From Chloroflexota bacterium (GTDB lineage: Bacteria > Chloroflexota > Chloroflexia > Chloroflexales > Herpetosiphonaceae): a DNA stretch of 64,000 nt. Positions 46,552 to 55,649 of this stretch are shown one piece after another. Position numbers and translations under genes: made by a program. Position 1 is the stretch's first letter. Each line of letters starts with the position of its first letter. The notes below the pieces were generated by a model. The model was not told the DNA's origin. It ran no database searches and worked only from the letters and a program-made list of their open reading frames with translations. The DNA lies in assembly GCA_020161265.1 (NCBI GenBank), contig JAIUOC010000007.1, positions 1-64,000 of the forward strand. The letters are read 5' to 3'.

Positions 46552-46584
46552 TCGGAGTAGATTCGGAGTAGATTCGGAGTGCTA
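46552..46584. repeat. Three 11-bp direct repeats upstream of the RHS gene
   Basis: TCGGAGTAGAT occurs twice in tandem, then TCGGAGTGCTA. One unit per helical turn is the usual geometry for direct-repeat binding sites. It lies about 90-120 bases before the RHS start. Confidence 0.55.
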
Positions 46585-46672
46585 GTCCCACTCTTTGACA
46601 CACAAATCACCTACATTCTAGCAGATCGCAGAGCACGAAGGTGACGTACTTGCAAGCATCGTAGGAGGATGT

Positions 46673-49600
46673 ATGTCCGTAAACCGCCCCTATCGACGAT
46701 TGATTCACATTGGAATGCTCTTGAGCATGCTCTGGTCGCTCTTCCCAGCGAGCCAGCCAGCCGCCGCCCAAACTGATCAGTCCAACAAAACGGTTGAGCA
46801 AGCGTTTGCTCCCGATACTGGCCTAGCGCGAGACCCACAAACCCCGCGTTTAGCAACTGCGCTACCCAAAAAAGCCAGCAACAGTGCTGATTTTATGCCG
46901 GTGGCCGCCCAAAACTTAAGCATTCAGCCACAACTTAATCAGGTGGTCACTGCCCAACTCGATAGCGCCAAAACCACTGCCGTGCAATTCGAGCAAGCGC
47001 CACTGAGTTTGTTGGTCGAAGCCGATACCTTCGCGCCTGCTACGCGCTTGGAGTTTCAAGCCCAAGCCTTGCCAAGCTTGAACCAGCAACTTCAACGCAG
47101 CAGCAAAAGTGAAGGCTACCTGCGCGACCAAGCTGAGCAAGTTACGCTCTATCGCTTTAACATCGAAGCCCAAACCAATGAGCAAGTCGCCAACTTCAAA
47201 AAACCAGTGCGCATGGTGCTCGATTTGCGCCAACTTATGCGCGATGTTCCCAGCAATTATCAACAATTTTATTTGGCCTACCAAGATGAAGCCGATCCCA
47301 ACCACTGGATCGAAGTGCCAATTACTTTGCACGATGCCAAGGGCTTGATTAGCGCCGATGTTGACCATTTTTCGACATGGGCAGCTGGCACACGGCCAGA
47401 GCGTTGGAATCCCAGCTGGGTTCCAGCAGCGGTTGCCAGTTTTAGCGGAGCAGCCACCTATGCCTACCCAATTGAAGGCCCAATGGGTCGCGGCGGCCTA
47501 CAACCAAAAGTCGAATTAAGCTACAACAGCCGGAGCCTTGATGGTCGGATTCGCGATGACACTGGTGCAGGCCCACTGGGCGATGCTTGGTCAATCAGCG
47601 ATATTAGCATTGCGCGGGTTGGGGTAAAAACTGAATTCGTCGCGGGCTTTCCATCCAACAAACACCCCGATAACTTTCGTTTGACGATCAACGGCGCTGG
47701 CCATGAACTCTTCCCTGAGTTTCCCAACCAAACTGCCACCGCCAGCAGCATGCGCTATTTTGCCAAAGATGCTCCAGGCTACTACATCAAACGGGTCTAT
47801 AACACGGCCACCCCCAATACCGATGGAATATATTGGATTGTGGTAACGCCAACGGGTGTGACCTATCGTTTGGGTTATTATCCTCACGCCGAAGAACACC
47901 AAATTTGGGATATTGGCTATTGGAATGTGCAAGGCCATCAAGGCCGCCCCAATAATGAGCGCTCAGCCTTGGCATGGCATGTCGATACGGTCACCGATCG
48001 CGCTGGCAATCAGATGACCTATCAATATGTCAACTGGACGGTCACCGAGCCAATTGAGTGGTATCCCCAAGGCTCAAATCATAAATCGACCTTGCAATTA
48101 ACTACGTGGAAAAGCCGCATCGGCAGCATTAGTTACAATTACCCAAACCGAGTAACGGCCTTGCCAGTCAGTGATACCGTTGCTCAATTGGGCACCACTC
48201 CCGCCAGCCGCTTGGTATTTACCACCAAAACCCAGTTTGCCTACCTGATCGACACAATTTATGTCTATCATGGCTCGTTGAGCACCCCAATTAAAGAATA
48301 TCGGATTAACCTATCAGGCCATTTCGTCGATAGTCCGGCCTGTATGAACCAAGATACTCAGCCGAATATTCCGCGCTCAACTCATACTCGGGTGGTCAAT
48401 GCAATCACGGTGGCCAGCGGAGTTGATGCCGACCCAGCAACTGACGATGGTTGGACCTTGCCCGCCACCAGCTTTACCTACGAAGCCAAACCACATTACA
48501 ACAACAATTGTTTCTCTTTCTACTACCTCAAGAGCATGCGCAGCAATTATGGTGGTGAAATTAGCTTCAATTATGCCTCGGATAACCGTTGGATTGGCGA
48601 TTATACCTACCTGGGTTATGATCGTTATGTTTGGCCAACTCTTGGCCAAAGCTATTACGTGGTCGAAACTTTGGCCAATGATGGGCGTAATCCTGCCGTC
48701 AAAACCACCTACAGCTATAGCCAACCCTGTTATGGCCAATGGTCGAGCAACGTTCCCTCAGGCGCAATCACCTGTGGCGCAAGCGATGCCCCCGAATTTG
48801 GTACCATCACAGGCTTTGCCATAGTCAATCAACGCAGCTACGATTTTAATGGCACAACGCTGCTCAAACGCAACGAAACAATCTTCTCGCAAAATAGTGC
48901 TACTACTAGCGGCAAGCCCATGATTCAGCGCAATTTTGCTGGCGATGGCACATTGTTGGATGCAACCCACAGCACCTATAGCACCGACAGCCTGCATGGC
49001 TTGCCCAACATGTTCACCTATTTGAGCGAAGTTAAGAGTTATCAATATAGCAATGGCCTTGAAATCTCGACCAAACGCACGTTTGGCTACGATGTGGCCA
49101 AACAAGCTGGCGTGCAATATGGCAATCTCACCGATACTTGGCTCTATGCGAGTGCTGCTGCTACAACACCTTACGAAAAACAGGTTATCCATTACACACC
49201 CAACAATGGCCGCGCCACTGGGGGCCAAGCTTGGATGGTCAACGCGCCCACAGCCAGCGGTCGTTACGATCAACAAGGCACATTTTTAAACGGCACCTGG
49301 ATCTATTATGATGGCGCTACAACCAATGCTACTGCCCCAACCCAAGGCTTAGTCACTCGCAGCCGCCAAACTCGGCCAATCGCCTGTGCCGAGATTCCCA
49401 ATCCAACTGGTTTGCCGCAACCAGCTGATCCTAATTGTGTTCATGCCTTCCAAACTATCGACAGCGATATGACTTACGATAGTTTTGGCAACCCCAAAAC
49501 AACCACAATCTACAGTGGCTTTGGCTATCGTTCGCTCAAAGCCAACTTTAGCGATTCACTCGATTGGAAGCCCACCGAAACTGGCCAGCCAAACCTGAGC

Positions 49601-52600
49601 CAAGTTGCCAGTTTGTGGTACGACAGCGATTACAATCTGTATCCAGTCAAAACCACTAACGCATTAAATCAAGCTACAACCTACGAAATTTATGGTTTCC
49701 GCAACGATGCAGGCAGCATCGCCGCCGTTGATGGCTTTCAAATTCAGACTGGCTTGCTCAAAAGTGTCACCAATCCCGATGCCACGGTTGTGCGCTACGA
49801 GTACGATCCATTTGGGCGCTTAGTCAATACATTTGATAGCTATAGCTTCACGGGCTTTGGCGATAGCACCAAGTGGAACGGCAATCCAGTCATTCGCTAC
49901 CGCTATTGGGATAATTATTGGAACGACAGCGCGATTTTTGCCAATCCTGCGGCCAACCAACCATTCCTGATCAGCGATGAAAAACGACCTGGCAGCTATG
50001 CCAACCCCAGCAGCACCGGCAATTTCGCCTACAACGATCAAACCATGTACGATGGCTTTGGCCGCGCCATCCAAACCCGCCATATTTGGGCCGATGTTGA
50101 TGGTCAAGCCAAACGCCAAGAAATTTATAGCACAACTGCTTACAATGCACTGGGCCAGATGATCTGCCAAACTGCGCCGTTCAACCTGCCGTTCTACATC
50201 GATCGCGGTTTGGTTTGGCCAGCGTCACCCTTCGTCACCACGCCATGTAGCGATAGCAGTATGGCCAAAACCCTGACTAGCTACGATAATTTTGGGCGGG
50301 TCAAGCAAACCACTGCCGCCGATGGCAGCCTTAACAAAGCCAATTGGAGCTTAGTTAACAACATCACAGTTGCTGGTCAAAATCTCTTCTGGCAGCATCA
50401 ACAAATTAATCCCAAGAACCAACTAGAAATGCGCTTGATCAATAATCAAGACCAGTTGGTCTTGCGGCGCGAATATCGCGGTACTGCCGATAGCCCAATC
50501 GTGTATAGCGATACCCAGTTCCAATACGATACCCTCGGCAATATCAACAAAATCAGCCGCCGCCAACCTAGCAACGCTGGTAATGGCGCGTTGATCGCGC
50601 CCGAAGCAACCATGGTTTACAACGGCTTTGGCCATAAGTTGCAAATCAACGACCCCGATATGGGCACAATCAAGTATCGCTATAACGCCAATGCGCGGAT
50701 TATTGAGCAACGCACACTCAACGATAGTCTGCTTACGAACGATGACGATGTTGTGTGTTTCTATTTTGATGCGTTACAACGCAATACCAGCAAAAATACC
50801 ACCAACGCTGGCGCTAATTGTCCCAACACTCCAATTTTGAACGGGGCATTGTGGTTAGCCAACTCAAGCTACTACAGCAGTGGTGCAGGCAAAATTGGCA
50901 AATTAGCAGGCGTAAAATGGAATCGTGATGGCTTTGGGGCAATTGATGGCGAAAGCTTCAACTACAATAGCCTTGGCTCGCTCACCAGCCATACGCGCAC
51001 GCTCAATGGCGTAAGCTTTAGCATGCAATTTGGCGACTTCGATGCGCTTAATCGCGCCACCACAATCACCTATCCCGATGGCGAAGTCGCAACCCTCACC
51101 CACGATTTAGAAGGCGAAAATAGCCTGAGTTTGGGCAGCCATGGCGCGTTGGTAAGCAATATCGAATACAATGCCCGGGGCCACATCAGCCTAATCGATC
51201 GTGCCAATGGCGGGCATAACACGGTCTTTAATTATTATAGTGCAACTGGCACGGCCAACACAGGCAATAGCAATTTCCGCCTAGCTAGCATCAATCATCA
51301 ACATAGCCTATTGCCGAGCTATACCTACGAGTACGATCAAATCGGCAATATCAGCCTCCTCTACGAAAGTGGCTCGCTCTCAGGCAATACCTACTTCAAT
51401 TATGATGAATTGAATCGTTTGACCAGCACCAGCGGCATTTACAGCCATATCTATGCTTATGACAAGCTGGGCAACTTAACCAACAATAATGGCATCGTCC
51501 AAACCTACAACGGCACGGGCACTCAGCCGCATGCGCTGCGTTCAACCAGCCAAGGCAATTTCTTCGAGTACGATCAAGCGGGCAACATGATTGTGCGCAA
51601 CGATGCTGGCGGCCTGTATCAACAAGCCTTCGATGTTGAGCAACGCTTGTATGAAGTGATCGATCAACACGATCAAACCACGCGCTTCCGCTACGATCCC
51701 AGCGGCCAGCGCACCACCACCTTCGCCGCTGATGGCACGGTCACCTACGATCCTTTCCCGAATTATCAACGCACAACCGTCAGCAGCAGCAACTCAGCCG
51801 TGGATAGCCTGAATGCGGGGATCATGTGTAGCGATTACAACCCAGAAACCCGTAGCTATGGCGGCGCTGGCTATATTATGTACAGTGAAATCCCAGTCAA
51901 ACAGCGCTTTGACAATTTACCAGCGGCCAACATCAGCGACCACTTCATCTGTGTGCGCAACAATGCTGGCGTTTGGGAATACGATAACGATGCTGGCTTC
52001 TATCCATTCACCCCGATTGCTAGCGATTTGTTGGTTGCCAGTTTCAACTACAATGCAACCACAGTCAGCCCATATCTCAATCAATCAGGGGCGATTTATG
52101 GCCTGCGCTATGGCTACACCACCAGCAACCTCGCCTTCAGCAAAGAGGTCTTTGGTGGAACCGACAACCCAGGCGAGTTTGAAATTACTGGAACCCACTT
52201 TAAAACCAATACCTTTGCCCAAAGCGTCGCCAACCATGGCTATGGCGTGGCTTGCCAAGAAGATGCAACTGGCACAGGCTACCTGATGTACAGCGCTGAA
52301 TCGGTGCATAGCCGCTTCGCCGAGCAAGCGCCTTTTGCCAACAATGCCGCGCACTTCATCTGTGTACGCCACAACGGCCAAACCTGGCAATACGATAATA
52401 ATTCGGCCTATTTCGCCTTTACTCCACGCCAAAGCGACCGCTTGATCGGCGCAATCGATTTCAGCAACGATAGCTACACCAGCTATGTTGGCCAAACTGG
52501 CACGATCTTGGGCATTCAAAAAGGCCTGAGCAGCAGCAACTTAACCATCACGGTCAATCAATGGAATGGCGAGAGCAACCCTGGCGAATTTGGGATTGCT

Positions 52601-54205
52601 GGCTTGAATTTCACGCCGCAAGCCTACGAAGTAACGATCACATCGGCAGGCATGGGCATCAATTGTTTGGATACGGCGACAGGCACTGGCTATATCATGC
52701 ACAGTCGCCAAGCCCTGAACCAACGCTTTAGCCAATCCATCCCAGCCCAACTTGCTAGCAAACACTTTGTTTGTGTGCGCTATAACAGCACGCTCAGCAC
52801 TTGGCAATACGACGATGGCAGCAATTACTATGGCTTCACGCCACGCGCAAGCGACACCTTGGTTGCCAGCGTCAACTTCAGCACCGACCAAGTAACCAGC
52901 CTCGCGGGAGCAAGCGACAGCGAATTTGGCATAACCAAAGGCTTTGTCAGTGGCATTAGCATTGTCGCCAATCAATGGGGCGGCAATAGTAATGCAGGCG
53001 AGTTCCAAGTTATTGGCAACAATTTAACCACGCATACGATTGATATTGCCAGCAAAACCGTGGCAATCGCTGGCACGCCAATCGCGACCCGCCGCAAACA
53101 TAGTGTCGCCACAAGCTTGGTTGATCAATCATTAGTGTTTGTGTATGTCGATAAGCTCGGCAGCGCCAACACCTTGATGAATCAAACGGGCACAGCGATT
53201 TTGAACAATGTGCGCTATCTGCCATTTGGCGAGGAGCGCTTAGGCCTCAACTCAGCCTATAGCAATCGTGGCTTTACTGGACATCAAGAGAATCGTGAGC
53301 TTGGCCTAACGTATATGAATGCGCGGTTCTATTTACCGAGTACTGGCCGCTTTATTAGTGCCGACAGCATGATTCCTGAGCCGAGCAATCCCCAAAGTTT
53401 CAATCGCTATAGCTATGTCTACAACAACCCAATCAACGCAACTGATCCTTCGGGCCACTTGCCAGGTGATGATGAAGATGAAGACCTGACCGCATTGCCA
53501 TCAATTCCACCGCCAGATGATACATCGGATACGGTGCCTGCTGAAACTCCTTATGTCGAGCCATATGATGATCGGGCTGAACGTGAACGTTTATTCTGGC
53601 GGAAATTCCGTGATGAATATATTTTCCGCGCTCGTTTACATGGCACCAAACCATTCGTTGTGTTGGTGCTCGGCGATAAAGAGAAAGTGTCATTCAATAT
53701 GAGCTTTGGCAATGGCGTAAGCGTCAATACTGCTGGAGATATCTCTGCATCAGTTCACGAAGGCCTTGTTGGCTATGATGTGTCTTACAATGTGCTCAGT
53801 GGTGAACTCACTGAAACAATGCTCTTTGGCCCACAAATAGGGGTTGAAGGAATGGAATTCAGCCCAGTTGTTCTCGGAGTAAGCACAGCAGGCGATATTA
53901 CGATCAATAGCAGTATGGCTTTCGGTGGTGTTGGCCTTAATCTGACCGTTAATCCAGGGGCCAAGCCCGATGCAGTCTATGTCTTGCAAATTAGCGATGA
54001 ACTGCATTATCAACTCATGGGCGATGATCCGTGTGCATTAAGTGTTTCATTCCAAGATCAACAAGCTGCCTGGAGCATGCTCCAAGGCACAATGGAGAGT
54101 TATGGTTTCGACCCGCTTAGTTCGAAGTGGAGTTCAGGGGTTTTCCCTGGCTATGCTGTTCAACAGGCTGGCTATGGTGCAACCGCAACGGTCAATGCAC
54201 CCTAA
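46673..54205 (+). CDS. Secreted RHS-repeat protein with triplicated insert
   Basis: A 2510-residue secreted protein. Residues 1-33 are a signal peptide. At about 262 a SpvB/TcdB-type segment YAYPIEGPMGRGGLQPKVEL begins. YD-repeats run from about 1040 to 1690 (YDPFGRLV, YDQIGNIS, YDKLGNLT). Three related units of about 130 residues sit at about 1717, 1856 and 1992, each with FTP.(A/Q)SD and NPGEF. The RHS core (about 2198-2245) has GLTYMNARFYLPSTGRFISA. The last 250 residues are a strand-rich C-terminus that I do not recognise. RHS proteins encapsulate toxins; no immunity gene is evident. GGAGG precedes the ATG. Confidence 0.88.
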   Translation: MSVNRPYRRLIHIGMLLSMLWSLFPASQPAAAQTDQSNKTVEQAFAPDTGLARDPQTPRLATALPKKASNSADFMPVAAQNLSIQPQLNQVVTAQLDSAKTTAVQFEQAPLSLLVEADTFAPATRLEFQAQALPSLNQQLQRSSKSEGYLRDQAEQVTLYRFNIEAQTNEQVANFKKPVRMVLDLRQLMRDVPSNYQQFYLAYQDEADPNHWIEVPITLHDAKGLISADVDHFSTWAAGTRPERWNPSWVPAAVASFSGAATYAYPIEGPMGRGGLQPKVELSYNSRSLDGRIRDDTGAGPLGDAWSISDISIARVGVKTEFVAGFPSNKHPDNFRLTINGAGHELFPEFPNQTATASSMRYFAKDAPGYYIKRVYNTATPNTDGIYWIVVTPTGVTYRLGYYPHAEEHQIWDIGYWNVQGHQGRPNNERSALAWHVDTVTDRAGNQMTYQYVNWTVTEPIEWYPQGSNHKSTLQLTTWKSRIGSISYNYPNRVTALPVSDTVAQLGTTPASRLVFTTKTQFAYLIDTIYVYHGSLSTPIKEYRINLSGHFVDSPACMNQDTQPNIPRSTHTRVVNAITVASGVDADPATDDGWTLPATSFTYEAKPHYNNNCFSFYYLKSMRSNYGGEISFNYASDNRWIGDYTYLGYDRYVWPTLGQSYYVVETLANDGRNPAVKTTYSYSQPCYGQWSSNVPSGAITCGASDAPEFGTITGFAIVNQRSYDFNGTTLLKRNETIFSQNSATTSGKPMIQRNFAGDGTLLDATHSTYSTDSLHGLPNMFTYLSEVKSYQYSNGLEISTKRTFGYDVAKQAGVQYGNLTDTWLYASAAATTPYEKQVIHYTPNNGRATGGQAWMVNAPTASGRYDQQGTFLNGTWIYYDGATTNATAPTQGLVTRSRQTRPIACAEIPNPTGLPQPADPNCVHAFQTIDSDMTYDSFGNPKTTTIYSGFGYRSLKANFSDSLDWKPTETGQPNLSQVASLWYDSDYNLYPVKTTNALNQATTYEIYGFRNDAGSIAAVDGFQIQTGLLKSVTNPDATVVRYEYDPFGRLVNTFDSYSFTGFGDSTKWNGNPVIRYRYWDNYWNDSAIFANPAANQPFLISDEKRPGSYANPSSTGNFAYNDQTMYDGFGRAIQTRHIWADVDGQAKRQEIYSTTAYNALGQMICQTAPFNLPFYIDRGLVWPASPFVTTPCSDSSMAKTLTSYDNFGRVKQTTAADGSLNKANWSLVNNITVAGQNLFWQHQQINPKNQLEMRLINNQDQLVLRREYRGTADSPIVYSDTQFQYDTLGNINKISRRQPSNAGNGALIAPEATMVYNGFGHKLQINDPDMGTIKYRYNANARIIEQRTLNDSLLTNDDDVVCFYFDALQRNTSKNTTNAGANCPNTPILNGALWLANSSYYSSGAGKIGKLAGVKWNRDGFGAIDGESFNYNSLGSLTSHTRTLNGVSFSMQFGDFDALNRATTITYPDGEVATLTHDLEGENSLSLGSHGALVSNIEYNARGHISLIDRANGGHNTVFNYYSATGTANTGNSNFRLASINHQHSLLPSYTYEYDQIGNISLLYESGSLSGNTYFNYDELNRLTSTSGIYSHIYAYDKLGNLTNNNGIVQTYNGTGTQPHALRSTSQGNFFEYDQAGNMIVRNDAGGLYQQAFDVEQRLYEVIDQHDQTTRFRYDPSGQRTTTFAADGTVTYDPFPNYQRTTVSSSNSAVDSLNAGIMCSDYNPETRSYGGAGYIMYSEIPVKQRFDNLPAANISDHFICVRNNAGVWEYDNDAGFYPFTPIASDLLVASFNYNATTVSPYLNQSGAIYGLRYGYTTSNLAFSKEVFGGTDNPGEFEITGTHFKTNTFAQSVANHGYGVACQEDATGTGYLMYSAESVHSRFAEQAPFANNAAHFICVRHNGQTWQYDNNSAYFAFTPRQSDRLIGAIDFSNDSYTSYVGQTGTILGIQKGLSSSNLTITVNQWNGESNPGEFGIAGLNFTPQAYEVTITSAGMGINCLDTATGTGYIMHSRQALNQRFSQSIPAQLASKHFVCVRYNSTLSTWQYDDGSNYYGFTPRASDTLVASVNFSTDQVTSLAGASDSEFGITKGFVSGISIVANQWGGNSNAGEFQVIGNNLTTHTIDIASKTVAIAGTPIATRRKHSVATSLVDQSLVFVYVDKLGSANTLMNQTGTAILNNVRYLPFGEERLGLNSAYSNRGFTGHQENRELGLTYMNARFYLPSTGRFISADSMIPEPSNPQSFNRYSYVYNNPINATDPSGHLPGDDEDEDLTALPSIPPPDDTSDTVPAETPYVEPYDDRAERERLFWRKFRDEYIFRARLHGTKPFVVLVLGDKEKVSFNMSFGNGVSVNTAGDISASVHEGLVGYDVSYNVLSGELTETMLFGPQIGVEGMEFSPVVLGVSTAGDITINSSMAFGGVGLNLTVNPGAKPDAVYVLQISDELHYQLMGDDPCALSVSFQDQQAAWSMLQGTMESYGFDPLSSKWSSGVFPGYAVQQAGYGATATVNAP

Positions 54206-54227
54206 TCAATAATTAAATATCTTGACT

Positions 54228-54260
54228 GGCCGTCGATCAAGTTTGATCGACGGCCATTTT
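54228..54260. terminator. Rho-independent terminator after the RHS gene
   Basis: Thirteen-bp arms GGCCGTCGATCAA and TTGATCGACGGCC are followed by ATTTTT. The tail is on plus, 23 bases after the stop. On the minus side it lies just after the convergent DinB-like gene. Confidence 0.85.
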
Positions 54261-54267
54261 TAATTGC

Positions 54268-54804
54268 TTATTCGCTAACAATTCCATGTGCACGTTCAAA
54301 GGCAATCCGTAAGCTGCCAATTTGGCTGCGATGTTCGGCCTCGTGCTGACAGAGATGATGCAACACCCATTCAGGTGTAACTGCATAGGCCGCCAATTCG
54401 CGTACCCGCCGAAAATCGGCTAAATCCATGTGATTAAATGTAGCTAAAAGCAATTCGCGCACCTGCTCAAGGCGAGCACAATGCTGAGCTAAATCTTGAC
54501 CCAAAACTGGAGTTAACAAGCCTTGTTTGGTTCGATGGGGGTAGGGCAACAAACTTGCGGCTGGCTCAGGATAGGCATCCAAGCCCAGCACTTCATCATA
54601 CAACCAGTCAGCTTCAATCAAGGCAATGTGATAGAGCACACTGCCGATCGTGCTATCGCCATGATCTGGTTGCCAATCGATCATGGCCGCGCTTAATTTA
54701 GCAATTTCCTCGTTCGTTCGTCGTCGAGCATCCTCCAAGGCCCACAGCCACACGCCAATTTCGGCCACCGAATGGGTTGATTCAACAATTTTTTGTTCGC
54801 GCAA
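54268..54804 (-). CDS. DinB-family protein
   Basis: A 178-residue DinB/YfiT four-helix protein: GSVLYHIALIEADWLYDEVLG, and the C-terminal VLHHLCQHEAEHRSQI with metal-binding His residues. Members are putative metal-dependent thiol S-transferases. I chose TTG at 54804 because AAGGAG lies seven bases upstream; an in-frame TTG at 54882 has no clear site. Confidence 0.85.
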   Translation of the reverse strand: MREQKIVESTHSVAEIGVWLWALEDARRRTNEEIAKLSAAMIDWQPDHGDSTIGSVLYHIALIEADWLYDEVLGLDAYPEPAASLLPYPHRTKQGLLTPVLGQDLAQHCARLEQVRELLLATFNHMDLADFRRVRELAAYAVTPEWVLHHLCQHEAEHRSQIGSLRIAFERAHGIVSE

Positions 54805-54903
54805 AGGCGTTCTCCTTAAATAATCGTTAGCCCAAGTATGCGTAGCCCAAGCCTGATTGTCGTCGTTCTTCAGCCCGATCAATCCTCAACCTTTTGCGTA
54901 GAT

Positions 54904-54970
54904 TTGACAATTTGAATTCCCATGCTACATTATGACCAATAAGTCATAAATTATGACCGAATAGTCATCA
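54904..54970 (+). promoter_or_regulatory. TetR-gene promoter with two operators
   Basis: TTGACA (54904-54909), a 16-base spacer and TACATT (54926-54931) form a promoter. Just downstream lie two palindromes, TTATGAC-CAATAA-GTCATAA (54930-54949, perfect seven-bp arms) and TTATGAC-CGAATA-GTCATCA (54951-54970), centres 21 bp apart. The second is one base short of perfect. Both should bind the TetR protein encoded next. Confidence 0.7.
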
Positions 54971-54987
54971 AACCAATATGGTGATTT

Positions 54988-55620
54988 ATGGAACCAAAAA
55001 CAGCTCCGACCACGCTCTCGATGCGCTCGTTACGCGAGCGCCAGCGTGAAGAACGCGCCGCGCTGATTCTTGAGGTAGCTCAGCAGATTTTTAGCGAAAA
55101 AGGTTATGTCGAGGCTTCAATCGACGAGATTGCTGCTCGCACAGGCATTGCCAAGGGCACTGTTTATTTACATTTTGCCAGCAAGGAAGAGTTGGTGGTG
55201 GCCTTGTTTGAGCAACAGTTCAAACAATTTTTGCAGCAAATTGAGCATATTTTTAGCGAAAGCATGCCAATGCGTGTGCGGCTTGAACATTTGCTGCTCG
55301 ATGTCTATACCCGCATTCAAGCTCAAGGCAACCAAGTGCTGATCGATCTCAACCCACGGCTGGGATTAACCACCAGCCTGATCAACAAACGGCCTGATCT
55401 CGCGGCCTACAGCACCCAAGCCATGGAATTAATCAGTGGTTTGATCAGCGAAGGCCAACGCAATGGCGAACTTGATCCCAATGTGCCAAGCATGGTGATG
55501 GTGGCAACCTTGGTCAATATGCTCTCGCCCAACAGCTATGAACGGCTGCTGGCTAGCGGCCAGATCACGCCAGCCGAACTGGCGGGCTATCTCAGTCGAA
55601 GCTTTTTCCCCAAACCTTAA
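54988..55620 (+). CDS. TetR-family repressor
   Basis: A 210-residue regulator. The helix-turn-helix covers about 20-66: ILEVAQQIFSEKGYVEASIDE, IAARTGIAKGTVYLHFASKEEL. The C-terminal domain binds an unknown ligand, possibly a fatty acid or drug. It is followed after 29 bases by a cytochrome P450 on the same strand, which it probably represses with itself through the operators upstream. Confidence 0.92.
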   Translation: MEPKTAPTTLSMRSLRERQREERAALILEVAQQIFSEKGYVEASIDEIAARTGIAKGTVYLHFASKEELVVALFEQQFKQFLQQIEHIFSESMPMRVRLEHLLLDVYTRIQAQGNQVLIDLNPRLGLTTSLINKRPDLAAYSTQAMELISGLISEGQRNGELDPNVPSMVMVATLVNMLSPNSYERLLASGQITPAELAGYLSRSFFPKP

Positions 55621-55649
55621 ATAACACTGCTATCACAGGAGTTTTGCAT

